A stretch of 64,000 nt of DNA from Acrocarpospora pleiomorpha (GTDB lineage: Bacteria > Actinomycetota > Actinomycetes > Streptosporangiales > Streptosporangiaceae), in the NCBI RefSeq assembly GCF_009687885.1, contig NZ_BLAF01000047.1:2565-66564 (forward strand), read 5' to 3'. A program made the position numbers and the translations under genes. Below are positions 7,415 through 15,118 of the stretch, in pieces. Position 1 is the first letter of the stretch, and each line of letters begins with the position of its first letter. Below the pieces are notes generated by a model. The model worked only from the letters and a program-made list of their open reading frames with translations. It ran no database searches and was not told the DNA's origin.

Positions 7415-8017
7415 ATGGCACGGAAGACAAGTTTGGGTGTGCTGGCGGCCGCGGGCATCCTCATCCTCGGCGGCGGGGCCGCGTACGCGGCGGTTCCGGC
7501 CGAGGAGTTCCACGGCTGCGTCGGCAAGCTGACCGGAAGCCTGCGGATGATCGACCCCGCCAAGAATCAGCGCTGCCTGGCCTTAGAGACCCCGATCACC
7601 TGGAACCAGACCGGCCCAGCGGGTGCGACGGGTCCCGCCGGGCCAGCAGGACCTGTCGGTCCGGCAGGCGACCCGGGCCCGGCCGGTCCCGCCGGGCCGC
7701 AGGGTCCCGCCGGGGTGGCGGGCGTGCCTATCGTCCGGAAGGGCGAGACCGTGCGGATCTACCCGAGCGACGTGGGCACGACCGGAGACGTGGTCGCCCG
7801 CTGCGAACCCGGTGAGGTCGCGACCGGCGGGGGTTTCAACGGGATCGTCGCCACGGAGTGGGTCTTCAACATGTCGTCACCCGCCGTCGCTCACGAAGGC
7901 GGCCAGCGCGTCGCCGCCGAAGGGGAGCAGGCCGACGCGTGGTGGATCACCGCGAGACCGCTGGGAGACACCTGGTCGGAGATGCACGCCTATGTCATCT
8001 GCGTGAAGGTCAGCTGA
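7415..8017 (+). CDS. Secreted collagen-like repeat protein
   Basis: 200 residues. Residues 1-26 form a signal peptide ending at AAYA. A short Cys-containing segment (two Cys about 20 residues apart, about 36-56) leads into an uninterrupted Gly-x-y stretch of about 12 triplets (GPAGATGPAGPAGPVGPAGD and on to about residue 101), rich in Pro at the x position. A globular tail of about 95 residues follows, with two Cys (RCEPGE and VICVKVS). The layout, head-collagen-tail, is that of a trimeric bacterial collagen. The triplet DNA is repetitive (GGTCCCGCCGGG variants). GGGAGGA upstream of ATG 7415 is a good ribosome site. Likely an extracellular structural or adhesive protein. Confidence 0.85.
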   Translation: MARKTSLGVLAAAGILILGGGAAYAAVPAEEFHGCVGKLTGSLRMIDPAKNQRCLALETPITWNQTGPAGATGPAGPAGPVGPAGDPGPAGPAGPQGPAGVAGVPIVRKGETVRIYPSDVGTTGDVVARCEPGEVATGGGFNGIVATEWVFNMSSPAVAHEGGQRVAAEGEQADAWWITARPLGDTWSEMHAYVICVKVS

Positions 8018-8023
8018 GTTCGC

Positions 8024-8063
8024 CCGACGCCGGGCGGGTCCCCATCTCCCCGCCCAGCGTCGG
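8024..8063. terminator. Hairpin after the collagen-like gene
   Basis: CCGACGC-C-GGGCGGG (8024-8038) pairs with CCCGCCC-A-GCGTCGG (8049-8063): 14 pairs with a single C/A mismatch and a 10-base loop. It starts 7 bases after the stop codon and sits between two convergent genes. Confidence 0.7.
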
Positions 8064-8113
8064 CTCACGAGTTCGGCTTGGACGGAATGGGGACGGCCGC
8101 CCAGCGCCGCCGA

Positions 8114-9025
8114 TCAGAAGGTGATGGCGATCTTGCCGAGGGTGCCCGCGCCGAAGTCGGCAAGCGCCTGGCCGGTGTCCTCCAGCGGGTGGCTGCGGGT
8201 GCTCGGCACGCTGATCCGGCCGGCGGCGGCGTCATCGGCCAGGCGCCGCAACTTGTCCACGGTGGCGTCGGCCACCACCGAGAGCAACGCCGGGTGCGCG
8301 CCGGGCAGGTAGCCGAGGGTGGAGGCGAGCCGCCCGCCCTCGGCCAGCAGGCCGGCCAGGACGGCGGTGTCGCCCGCCAGGTGCAGCGCCGCCGGCACGC
8401 CGGCGGGGGCGATGGCGCGGACCTGGGCGGCCAGGTCGCCGGTGTAGTCGACCACGTGCGCCGCGCCCAGGCCGGTCATCAGGTCGGCCTCCGCCCCCGG
8501 CCGCGCGGTGGCGATCACGTGGACGCCCGCCAAGGCCGCGTACTGGGTCGCGAGCGCGCCCACCCCGCCGGTCGCGCCGGAGATCAACAGGAACGTTCCC
8601 GGTTCCGGCTTGACCGCGGCCAGCGAGTCGAGGGCGGCCGTCCCGGCCCAGCCGAGCGCTCCGGCGGCGGCCACCGGAAGCCCGTCCGGCACGGAGGCGA
8701 TGGTGTCCGCCTCGCCGATCGTCAGGTAGTCGCGAAGCGCGCCGTCACCCAGGTCCTTGACGACCCCGAACACCGTCTCGCCGACCGCGAAGCGGGAGAC
8801 TCCCTCGCCGAGCGCCTCGACGGTCCCGGCGAAGTCCTTGCCGACCACGACCGGGAACCGGTACTCCATGTAGTCGCGCATCGCGCCGTAGACCACGGCC
8901 AGATCGATTCCGTTGATCGAGGACGCCTGGACGCGGACCAGGACCTCGCCGGGCCCGGGCTGGGGGACCGGCAGATCGACTAACGCGGGGGAGTCGTCGA
9001 AGCCGGGCAGAGCGAAGGCACGCAT
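8114..9025 (-). CDS. NADPH-dependent quinone oxidoreductase / zinc-free MDR dehydrogenase
   Basis: 303 residues, the usual length for this medium-chain reductase branch. The N-terminal GroES-like part (about 20-110) leads to a Rossmann domain with the nucleotide-binding SGATGGVGALATQYA (about 148-162). The zinc-binding Cys/His set of alcohol dehydrogenases is absent, which places it with the quinone reductases. The ATG at 9025 has GGAAGGG upstream. The reading frame stays open upstream into a sigma-factor relic, but that frame is not a fusion, since a proper start and leader are present. Electron acceptor unknown. Confidence 0.88.
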   Translation of the reverse strand: MRAFALPGFDDSPALVDLPVPQPGPGEVLVRVQASSINGIDLAVVYGAMRDYMEYRFPVVVGKDFAGTVEALGEGVSRFAVGETVFGVVKDLGDGALRDYLTIGEADTIASVPDGLPVAAAGALGWAGTAALDSLAAVKPEPGTFLLISGATGGVGALATQYAALAGVHVIATARPGAEADLMTGLGAAHVVDYTGDLAAQVRAIAPAGVPAALHLAGDTAVLAGLLAEGGRLASTLGYLPGAHPALLSVVADATVDKLRRLADDAAAGRISVPSTRSHPLEDTGQALADFGAGTLGKIAITF

Positions 9026-9135
9026 CAAGGGGATCCCTTCCAGCACGAAGAATGGAGATATACCTCCATTTGCTATGGAGAATAGCGCCGCGCCTGGCGG
9101 CCGGACCTGATCGCGCGCGCCACAGATTTCGTGAC

Positions 9136-9822
9136 TTATGAGAGGGCGGGGGGACCGTCGGCGATGGAGACCTTCAGCAGGGCCGACGAGGTCAGGACCG
9201 TGCCCACGGGGGCTCCGCCTGCGGCCGCGGCCGTGACGACGCGGCGTTCCCCGAGGTACCGGTAGGTCTCGCGGTCGAAGATCAGCTCGTTGCGGGTGCC
9301 CGTGCCCGGTTCGGCGCGCGCGGGACCGCACGGTTCCGAGGCGTACGCCCAGGGCTTGCGCGGTCTCCACATAGGTGAGGTCGGCCCAGGCGATCAGGAG
9401 TAGCGCGTCCCGGTGGCCCTTGGGCAGCGAGGCCAGCGCCCCCGCCAGTCCCCGGCCGGCGGCTTCGGCGCTGACCCGCTCGTCGCTGCGGTCGGTAAAG
9501 GGCGCGGTGATCGGGTCGGTGCCGGTGCGTTCGAGGACGCGCAGCTGGCGTACCTCGGCGCGGATGTGGCGGCCCATCAGGTTGGTGGCGATGCCGTACA
9601 GCCAGGGGCGGGCGCTGGGGCGGGTCGGGTCGTAGCCGTGGCGTTGCCGGAAGGCGGTCAGGAAGTCTCCGCGACCACGTCGTCGGCCGCGTCGCGGCCC
9701 AGACGGCGGGTGACGTAGCGGGTGATGTCGGGCGCGTGCCGCCGGAAGACCTCGGCGAACGCCTCCGGATCACGCCGAGACCTCTCGATGCACACCGCGT
9801 CGTCGCGGTCCGGTTCACTCAT
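9136..9822 (-). pseudogene. Fused relic of an ECF sigma factor gene and its CU044_5270-type partner
   Basis: From ATG 9822 the frame reads as a sigma-70 region 2 start (IERSRRDPEAFAEVFRRHA, then YVTRRLGRDAADDVVAET) and hits a stop near 9658. One missing base in GAGACTTCC (about 9665) explains it; restoring the frame gives WLYGIATNLMGRHIRAEVRQ and then region 4 (ALASLPKGHRDALLLIAWAD, then ALGVRLGTVRSR). Just after GTVRSR (about 9310) the sequence jumps, in another frame, to RNELIFDRETYRYLGER and TVLTSSALLKV, the tail of the CU044_5270 family protein normally encoded next to such sigma factors. So one indel and one large deletion removed the end of the sigma gene and most of its partner. Confidence 0.75.
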
Positions 9823-9902
9823 GGTGTCTCACGCTGCGGCCTCTCGGCTCTGGACTCTGGACACCCGTTGTTGCCGAACCGGCGGCGAACGGTTCCCCAT
9901 GC

Positions 9903-10409
9903 TCAGTCGGGGATGGCGCCCCAGGGGATGAGCACGGGCTGGGCCGGGATGTCGCCCTTCAGGAGGCGCTCCAGCAGGTCGGCCAGCTGGAGAGGGGCGA
10001 GGCGGTCGGTGGTGGCGCGCAGTTCGGCGAGGGTCCACCAGCGGAAGGAGTCGAACATCGTGCTCTCGAACTCCTCCATCCCGGACAGGTCCACGTCGAA
10101 TTCGGGCACCCGCAGGAAGAAGAAGGAGTCCTCGGCGTGGTAGAGGGTGCCGTCGTTGGCCACCCAGTGGCCCGACGTGAAGGCCACGACCGGGCCCATC
10201 GCTTCGGGAGCCACGCGGTAACCGGTCTCCTCGCGCAACTCGCGGACGGCGGCCGCGGTCAGATCCTCACCCGGATGGGCGCCACCACCAGGCGTGAACC
10301 AGGCGTAATCCGGATTTTTCGTCGACCCCAACCCGCGGAACAGCAGGAGCCGATCGTTTCCATCCACGATCAGGATGCGGGCGGTCGGACGAGGGATCGC
10401 AGCAGGCAC
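9903..10409 (-). CDS. NUDIX hydrolase
   Basis: 168 residues from GTG 10409. The NUDIX box is complete: GGGAHPGEDLTAAAVRELRE followed by ETG, that is G-x5-E-x7-RE-x2-EETG (about residues 48-70), with the metal-binding glutamates present. Such enzymes cleave a nucleoside diphosphate linked to another group; the exact substrate cannot be read from sequence. GTG 10409 was chosen because the family usually begins with a short leader before the first strand (ARILIVDGNDRLLLFRG). It is divergent from the phytase gene. Confidence 0.88.
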   Translation of the reverse strand: MPAAIPRPTARILIVDGNDRLLLFRGLGSTKNPDYAWFTPGGGAHPGEDLTAAAVRELREETGYRVAPEAMGPVVAFTSGHWVANDGTLYHAEDSFFFLRVPEFDVDLSGMEEFESTMFDSFRWWTLAELRATTDRLAPLQLADLLERLLKGDIPAQPVLIPWGAIPD

Positions 10410-10462
10410 GAGGGCGAGGATATCGGGCCCATCCGGCGGGATTCGACTGACAGCACATCGGT

Positions 10463-10484
10463 GTTCCCCCGGCGTTCTTCTCGG
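10463..10484 (+). promoter_or_regulatory. Candidate PHO box (PhoP site) upstream of phytase
   Basis: Two adjacent 11-base units, GTTCCCCCGGC (10463-10473) and GTTCTTCTCGG (10474-10484), share the GTTC start and the 11-base period of actinomycete PhoP direct-repeat units (consensus close to GTTCACC plus four bases). The pair lies 46 bases before the phytase start. The gene product releases phosphate, which fits. The second unit is a poor match beyond GTTC. Confidence 0.45.
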
Positions 10485-10529
10485 CGCGGCAAGATCGGGC
10501 GGCTGAATCACCGAGAGCAAGGAAGCACC

Positions 10530-11849
10530 ATGCGCCCTCTGTCCCCGCCGTCGCTCGCCGGCCTGGCCCTGTCGCTGGTCGCGGCATTGGCCCCGGTAGC
10601 GGCCACCTCGCCTGCCCAGGCAGATGCGGTGCCCACTGTCACCGCCAAGTTCGAGACCCCCGCGCTGTTCGACGACGGCGACGGCGGCAACGCCAACGGT
10701 GACGACCCGGCGATCTGGGTGCACCCGGCCAAGCCCGGCAAGAGCCTGGTCGTCGCCACCGCCAAGGAGGGCGGCCTCTACGTCTACGACCTGAAGGGCG
10801 CGCAGGTCCAGCACATCGCCGCGCCGCCCGCCCCCGGCGAGGACGACGAGCCCGGCCGGTTCAACAACGTCGATTTGGTATACGGCTTCGGCGGCCGCGA
10901 CCTCGCCGTCGTCTCCGACCGCGGCCGCGACCAGCTCAGGATCTACGCCGTCGACCCCGCCGCGCCCGGCGCGCCGCTGACCGACGTGACCGCCCCGAAC
11001 GCGCCCTTCGTCTTCAACGACGACCAGGAGCAGGTGAACGAGGCCCAGACCGTCTACGGCCTGGCCACCTGGCAGGACAAGACCGGCGTGTACGCGCTGG
11101 TCAGCCGCCGCCACCAGACCGGCATCGGCCTGCTCAAGCTCACGCCCGCCCCCGGCGGCAAGGTCGGCTACCAGCTGATCCGCACCCTCACCCTGCCCTC
11201 CTCCTTCCGCCTCCCCGACGGCACCACGTGGACCCCCTGCCTGGAGCCCGGCGAACTGCCCCAGGTCGAGGGCATGGTCGTCGACGGCGGCCGGGACGTC
11301 CTCTACGCCGCCCAGGAGGACGTCGGCATCTGGCGCATGCCCGCCGACCTGTCCGGCACGCCGGTCCTGTTCGACAAGGTCCGCGAGTACGGCGTGCCCG
11401 GCGTCTACGACCCCGACACTGAGGAATGCGACCCGGGCCTCGACCGCGGCTTCGGCGGGAAGCACCTCTCGGCCGACGCCGAAGGCCTCACGATCTACTA
11501 CCGGGACGGCGGCGCGGGCTACCTGCTGGCCTCCAGCCAGGGCGACGACACCTTCGCCGTCTACCGGCGCGAGGGCGGCAACGCGTACATCGGGCAGTTC
11601 CAGGTCGGGGCGCGGCGGGTCGACGGCGCGCAGACCAGCGACGGCGCGATGGCCATGAACGTGCCGCTAGGCGACACGTTCAGCGGTGGCCTGTTCGTCA
11701 CGCACGACGGGGTCAACACGCCGGAGGCGAAGGACGCCGACGGCGAGGTCCGCGAGAACACCAATTTCAAGTTTGTGAAGTGGGAGGACATCGCCCGCAA
11801 GGTCGGTCTGCGGGTGGAGCCCCGCGGCTGGGATCCTCGTACGCGCTAG
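10530..11849 (+). CDS. Secreted beta-propeller phytase (3-phytase)
   Basis: 439 residues. Signal peptide 1-32, ending at AQA. Beta-propeller phytases use calcium to release phosphate from phytate outside the cell. Visible motifs: DDPAIWVHP (about 53-61), FNNVDLVYGF (about 112-121), VSDRGRDQLRIY (about 127-138), EGMVVD (about 249) and ADAEGLTIYY (about 313-322); the Asp/Glu residues in these blades form the calcium and phosphate sites. Two cysteines (TPCLEP, EECDPG) may pair. ATG 10530 has AAGGAAG upstream. A PHO-box-like repeat precedes it and a strong hairpin follows it, so it is probably a one-gene unit induced by phosphate lack. Confidence 0.92.
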   Translation: MRPLSPPSLAGLALSLVAALAPVAATSPAQADAVPTVTAKFETPALFDDGDGGNANGDDPAIWVHPAKPGKSLVVATAKEGGLYVYDLKGAQVQHIAAPPAPGEDDEPGRFNNVDLVYGFGGRDLAVVSDRGRDQLRIYAVDPAAPGAPLTDVTAPNAPFVFNDDQEQVNEAQTVYGLATWQDKTGVYALVSRRHQTGIGLLKLTPAPGGKVGYQLIRTLTLPSSFRLPDGTTWTPCLEPGELPQVEGMVVDGGRDVLYAAQEDVGIWRMPADLSGTPVLFDKVREYGVPGVYDPDTEECDPGLDRGFGGKHLSADAEGLTIYYRDGGAGYLLASSQGDDTFAVYRREGGNAYIGQFQVGARRVDGAQTSDGAMAMNVPLGDTFSGGLFVTHDGVNTPEAKDADGEVRENTNFKFVKWEDIARKVGLRVEPRGWDPRTR

Positions 11850-11855
11850 AACGAC

Positions 11856-11882
11856 GCCCGGGCCGTCCTCGGCGGCCCGGGC
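11856..11882. terminator. Hairpin between phytase and methyltransferase genes
   Basis: GCCCGGGCCG (11856-11865) and CGGCCCGGGC (11873-11882) form a perfect 10-bp stem with a 7-base loop. It lies between the stop codons of two convergent genes and can end transcription from both sides. Confidence 0.7.
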
Positions 11883-11888
11883 ACCCGT

Positions 11889-12716
11889 TCAGGCTTTGCG
11901 GGCCAGGCCACCCCAGCAGGCCACCTCGGGCGCCGTTCCCCACGGGTTGGGCTCCGGGCGCCACGCCGTCACCGGCACGACTCCCGGCTCCAGGAGTTCC
12001 AGGCCGTCGAAGAAGCGCGAGATCTTCTCGGGGCTGCGCGGCGTGTAGGGGATCGCGCCGCTGCCGCGGTTGTAGCCGCCCAGGGCCTGGACGTAGGCCG
12101 GGTCGGTGTCGGTGCCGTCGTACAGGGCCAGGTAGCTGCCGGGGGGCAGGGCGGCGAGCAGGCGGTCCACGATGGTCCGCGCCTCGTCGTAGTCGGCGAC
12201 CAGTCCCATGATGCCCATCAGCATGAGCGCCGTCGGCCGGCTGAAGTCCAGCGTCTCCGCCGCCTTGCCGAGGATGAAGTCCGGGTCGCGCACGTCCGCC
12301 TGGATGTAGTCGGTGGCGCCTTCCGGCGCGCTGGTGAGCAGCGCGGCGGCGTGCACCAGCACGAGCGGGTCGTTGTCCACGTAGACGATCCGGGACTCCG
12401 GCGCGTTCCGCTGGGCGACCTCGTGGGTGTTGTCGACCGTCGGCAGTCCCGTGCCGATGTCCAGGAACTGCCGGATGCCCGCCTCGGCGGCCAGGTGCTG
12501 GACGACGCGCACCAGCATGTACCGCGACTGGCGGGCGATGTCGACCATGCCGGGAAACACCTGCCGGATCCGGTCACCCGCCTGGCGGTCGACCGGATAG
12601 TTGTCCTTCCCGCCCAGCATGTAGTTCCAGACCCGGGCCGAATGCGGCACCGTGGAGTCGATCTTCACCGCGCCCCGCCCCGCCTCAGGCGATTCGCTGG
12701 GGTTGTCATCAGTCAC
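11889..12716 (-). CDS. SAM-dependent methyltransferase of the Methyltransf_19 (DUF574) family
   Basis: 275 residues from GTG 12716, with AGGAG at a good distance. The family is found almost only in actinomycetes. Hallmarks seen: ARVWNYMLGGKDNYPVDR (about 27-44), then QFLDIGTGLPT (about 83-93), the SAM-binding glycine loop, and YVDNDPLVLVHA (about 111-122), whose acidic residues hold the ribose. The tail FFDGLELLEPGVVPVTAWRP is also typical. The natural substrate of the family is not established. It stands alone, without the XRE regulator that often accompanies it. Confidence 0.9.
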   Translation of the reverse strand: MTDDNPSESPEAGRGAVKIDSTVPHSARVWNYMLGGKDNYPVDRQAGDRIRQVFPGMVDIARQSRYMLVRVVQHLAAEAGIRQFLDIGTGLPTVDNTHEVAQRNAPESRIVYVDNDPLVLVHAAALLTSAPEGATDYIQADVRDPDFILGKAAETLDFSRPTALMLMGIMGLVADYDEARTIVDRLLAALPPGSYLALYDGTDTDPAYVQALGGYNRGSGAIPYTPRSPEKISRFFDGLELLEPGVVPVTAWRPEPNPWGTAPEVACWGGLARKA

Positions 12717-12823
12717 GGAGATCTCCTACCTCGCACGGAATCAGCTAGATCATATCGCTCTGAACCGTGTCGAAATCGGCGAATCGGCTGCGACGTCTCC
12801 GGCAAAGAACAAAGGAGAAGCAG

Positions 12824-13192
12824 ATGCCGGAACTCAACTTCTGGGCGATCGCCGTCTCGGTGGCGGCCGGGTTCGTGATCAGCTCGGTCTGGTACGCCCT
12901 GGTCCCGTCCCAGTCCACGGCCCCGCCTCCCAAGCCGTGGAAAATCCTCTTCGAACCGGTACGGACACTCGTCCTCGCCCTGGTCCTCGCCGGCCTCGCG
13001 GCGAAGATCGGAATCGACTCCTGGAGCGGCGGGCTGCTGCTCGGTCTGGTCGTCTGGGCCGGATTCCCGCTCGTGCTGCTGTCCGGCTCGGTCCTCTGGG
13101 AGGCCGTGCCCTGGCGGTCGGCGGCGGCCCACGCCGGTGACTGGCTGATAAAACTCCTGGTCATCTGCGTGATCGTCGGCGTCTGGCGCTGA
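12824..13192 (+). CDS. DUF1761-like small membrane protein
   Basis: 122 residues from ATG 12824, preceded by AAGGAGAAG. Four hydrophobic segments are seen (about 6-23, 44-62, 67-90 and 100-120). The first helix pattern [20 protein letters not shown] resembles DUF1761 proteins, which are small four-helix inner-membrane proteins of unknown role. An upstream in-frame ATG at 12767 lacks a leader and would add a very basic N-terminus. It converges on the HAAS membrane protein gene with 5 bases between the stops. Confidence 0.65.
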
Positions 13193-13197
13193 CCGGA

Positions 13198-14145
13198 TCA
13201 GGTGGAGGGCAGGTATGTCGCGTGCCGGAGCTCGCGGCGGAGCTTCACGCCCGCGTCGACCAGGGAACCGAGGACGATCAACACGATCAGCGCCTTCACC
13301 AGCTGATCGGTCGGACGTGCCGTGTAGATGTCGCCCGCCAGCAGAACCCAGGTGAGGGCGCCGCAGACCACCACCGTCAGGCCGATGTCGATCCGCCGCG
13401 TCAGCGGCTGCCAGCGTCCCCGCACGATCAGGACCGCGTACAGGGCCAGGTGCAGGATTATCAGCGCCAGCAGCCACGGCGCGCGTTGGCGGAAGAAGTC
13501 CTCATCGAAGGCGAACGCCTGGTAGGCGCTGGCCGCCGCCCGGCCGTCGTACACGTAGTCGAGCAGCGTTCCCGGGTTGAGCAGTACGAGCAGTCCGCAC
13601 ACGGCGGCGGCGATCCCGGCGGCGAAGCCGATCCGGTTTATGCCATCGCGATCCTGCCGCCGGGGCTTCCATACCGGCATCTCCGGTCGCCGCCGCCGCT
13701 GCCAGGCGACCAGGGCGAAGCACACCACGAGCAGCCCCGGCCACCACAGGGCTGGCACCCCGATGCCGGTCCACCACGCCCCGAGCACGCTGAGCACGTC
13801 CCAGGCCGAGCGGACCGGCTGTGCCACCAGGGCATCCACCAGCCCGAGCAGCCAGATGACGGCCACCCCGACCACCGCCAGCCGGATGAACCTGCGGGTG
13901 TCCGCCGGGTCGATGAGGGTCAGGGCAGGCCGGTATCGGGCGGCGACCTCGGCCGGGCGGCCGAAACCGAGGACCAGGTCGCGCGCCATCTCCTCGTCGG
14001 CGTCGCGTCCCGCGTCGGCGGCCCTGGCCGCGAGCTCGTCCGCCAGCAGCGTGCGCAGCTCGAACGCGACGTCGCGCCGCTGGCCGCGTGGCAGCAGCCG
14101 GGCGACGTCGTCCACATAGTTCGTGATGAGATCGTCAGGGTGCAT
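13198..14145 (-). CDS. HAAS-domain multi-pass membrane protein
   Basis: 315 residues. Residues 1-75 form the small cytoplasmic HAAS-type domain (NYVDDVARLLPRGQRRDVAFELRTLL, then an LGFGRPAEVAARY loop) that often pairs with PadR regulators. Six or so membrane helices follow. HAAS proteins commonly pass a signal from PadR-type repressors or serve as anti-sigma-like anchors, but the output of this one is unknown. Its start overlaps the end of the padR gene by 11 bases, so they form a coupled two-gene operon. Confidence 0.8.
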   Translation of the reverse strand: MHPDDLITNYVDDVARLLPRGQRRDVAFELRTLLADELAARAADAGRDADEEMARDLVLGFGRPAEVAARYRPALTLIDPADTRRFIRLAVVGVAVIWLLGLVDALVAQPVRSAWDVLSVLGAWWTGIGVPALWWPGLLVVCFALVAWQRRRRPEMPVWKPRRQDRDGINRIGFAAGIAAAVCGLLVLLNPGTLLDYVYDGRAAASAYQAFAFDEDFFRQRAPWLLALIILHLALYAVLIVRGRWQPLTRRIDIGLTVVVCGALTWVLLAGDIYTARPTDQLVKALIVLIVLGSLVDAGVKLRRELRHATYLPST

Positions 14146-14485
14146 GGCGCTCTCCGCCTTTCAGGAGATGATCCATGGTGTCGTTGAGGCCGCGCCAGGC
14201 GGCCGTGAGCCGTTCACACAGCTCGCGGCCGTCGGCGCTGAGCACGTAGTAGCGGCGCGGCGGGCCGCCGTCGGTGCGCCATTCGCTGGTCAGCGCACCC
14301 TGGGATTCCAGCCGCCGGAGCAGGGGATAGAGCGTCCCCTCCTCGATCGGCATGCCGCTCTCGGACAACGACTGGCGCAGCTCGTAGCCATACCGGGCCG
14401 TGTGCAACTGGGACAGCGTGGCGAGCACGACCACACCGCGTCGCAGCTCCAGTTCGAGCTTGTCGTACGCGTCACCGGAAGCCAT
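14135..14485 (-). CDS. PadR-family transcriptional regulator
   Basis: 116 residues from ATG 14485. The winged helix pattern GVVVLATLSQLHTARYGYEL (about 16-35), EGTLYPLLRRLESQGAL (about 48-64) and PPRRYYVLSADGREL (about 75-89) is that of PadR proteins; the last segment is the wing. The start codon lies inside the second copy of a 13-base direct repeat, so the transcript may be leaderless or repressed at the start. It overlaps the HAAS membrane protein gene. An alternative GTG nine bases upstream is in frame. Confidence 0.88.
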   Translation of the reverse strand: MASGDAYDKLELELRRGVVVLATLSQLHTARYGYELRQSLSESGMPIEEGTLYPLLRRLESQGALTSEWRTDGGPPRRYYVLSADGRELCERLTAAWRGLNDTMDHLLKGGERHAP

Positions 14486-14513
14486 GCGCCACACAGTACT
14501 ATGCGCCACACAG
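14484..14513 (-). repeat. 13-bp tandem repeat at the padR start (operator candidate)
   Basis: ATGCGCCACACAG occurs at 14484-14496 and again at 14501-14513, both exact, separated by TACT. Read on the gene strand this is CTGTGTGGCGCAT twice, and the second copy includes the ATG of padR. PadR proteins usually repress their own promoter, so this is a likely binding site. The spacer plus edges give AGTACT, which may overlap a -10 element. Confidence 0.5.
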
Positions 14514-14602
14514 CTCGTCCAGCCGTGGATCGATTTCGGATCGGCATGCAACCTCCAAGCGCGCGCGAGCATCAGAGGGGGGACGGAGGAGGCAATACGC
14601 GA

Positions 14603-15118
14603 ATGACCGGTGTTTCCGCGCGTGACGCCGAGTTCACCGACTATGTGTCGGGCAAGGCGTTGTGGCTGAGGAAGGTCGCCTACCTGCTCTGCGGGGACTG
14701 GCACCACGCGGACGACCTGGTGCAGACCACGATCACCAGGCTCTATGTCAACTGGCCCCGTGTTCGTGCGGCCGAGAACATGGATGGATATGTCCGGACG
14801 GTCCTGGTCAACGTGTATCTGGCCGAGCGGCGGTCGCCGTGGGGCAGGTGGCTGCCCCTGTTCGACGGTGACGAGGAGTCGCCCGGCGCCGATCTGGACA
14901 GCGTGCTCGACTTGCGCACGGCACTGGCGGCGCTGCCGCCGCGGCAGCGCGCCACCCTGGTGCTCCGCTACTACTGCGATCTGACGGTCCAGGAGACCGC
15001 CCGGACGCTCGGATGCTCGCAGGGCAACGTCAAGAGCCAGACCGCCCGTGGGATCGACCACCTCCGCCGTCTGCTGCACGGATATGCCGTTTCGTTCTCC
15101 GAGGAGGTCCAGCCATGA
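14603..15118 (+). CDS. ECF sigma factor, SigE family
   Basis: 171 residues. Region 2: FTDYVSGKALWLRKVAYLLC then HHADDLVQTTITRLYVNWPR (about 12-55). Region 4: ALAALPPRQRATLVLRYYCD then TVQETARTLGCSQGNVKSQT (about 111-152). This short type, with GDW-HHADDLVQ, is the SigE group common in Streptomycetales and Streptosporangiales. ATG 14603 has GGAGGAGG ten bases upstream. Its stop overlaps the start of the next gene (ATGA), a membrane protein that is probably its anti-sigma factor. Confidence 0.92.
   Translation: MTGVSARDAEFTDYVSGKALWLRKVAYLLCGDWHHADDLVQTTITRLYVNWPRVRAAENMDGYVRTVLVNVYLAERRSPWGRWLPLFDGDEESPGADLDSVLDLRTALAALPPRQRATLVLRYYCDLTVQETARTLGCSQGNVKSQTARGIDHLRRLLHGYAVSFSEEVQP

Noticed and set aside
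8114..9577. Single 487-codon frame joining a sigma-factor segment to the quinone oxidoreductase
   Set aside because: The oxidoreductase has its own ATG at 9025 with a good ribosome site. The stretch between reads as non-protein basic sequence, so the open frame is chance in GC-rich DNA.
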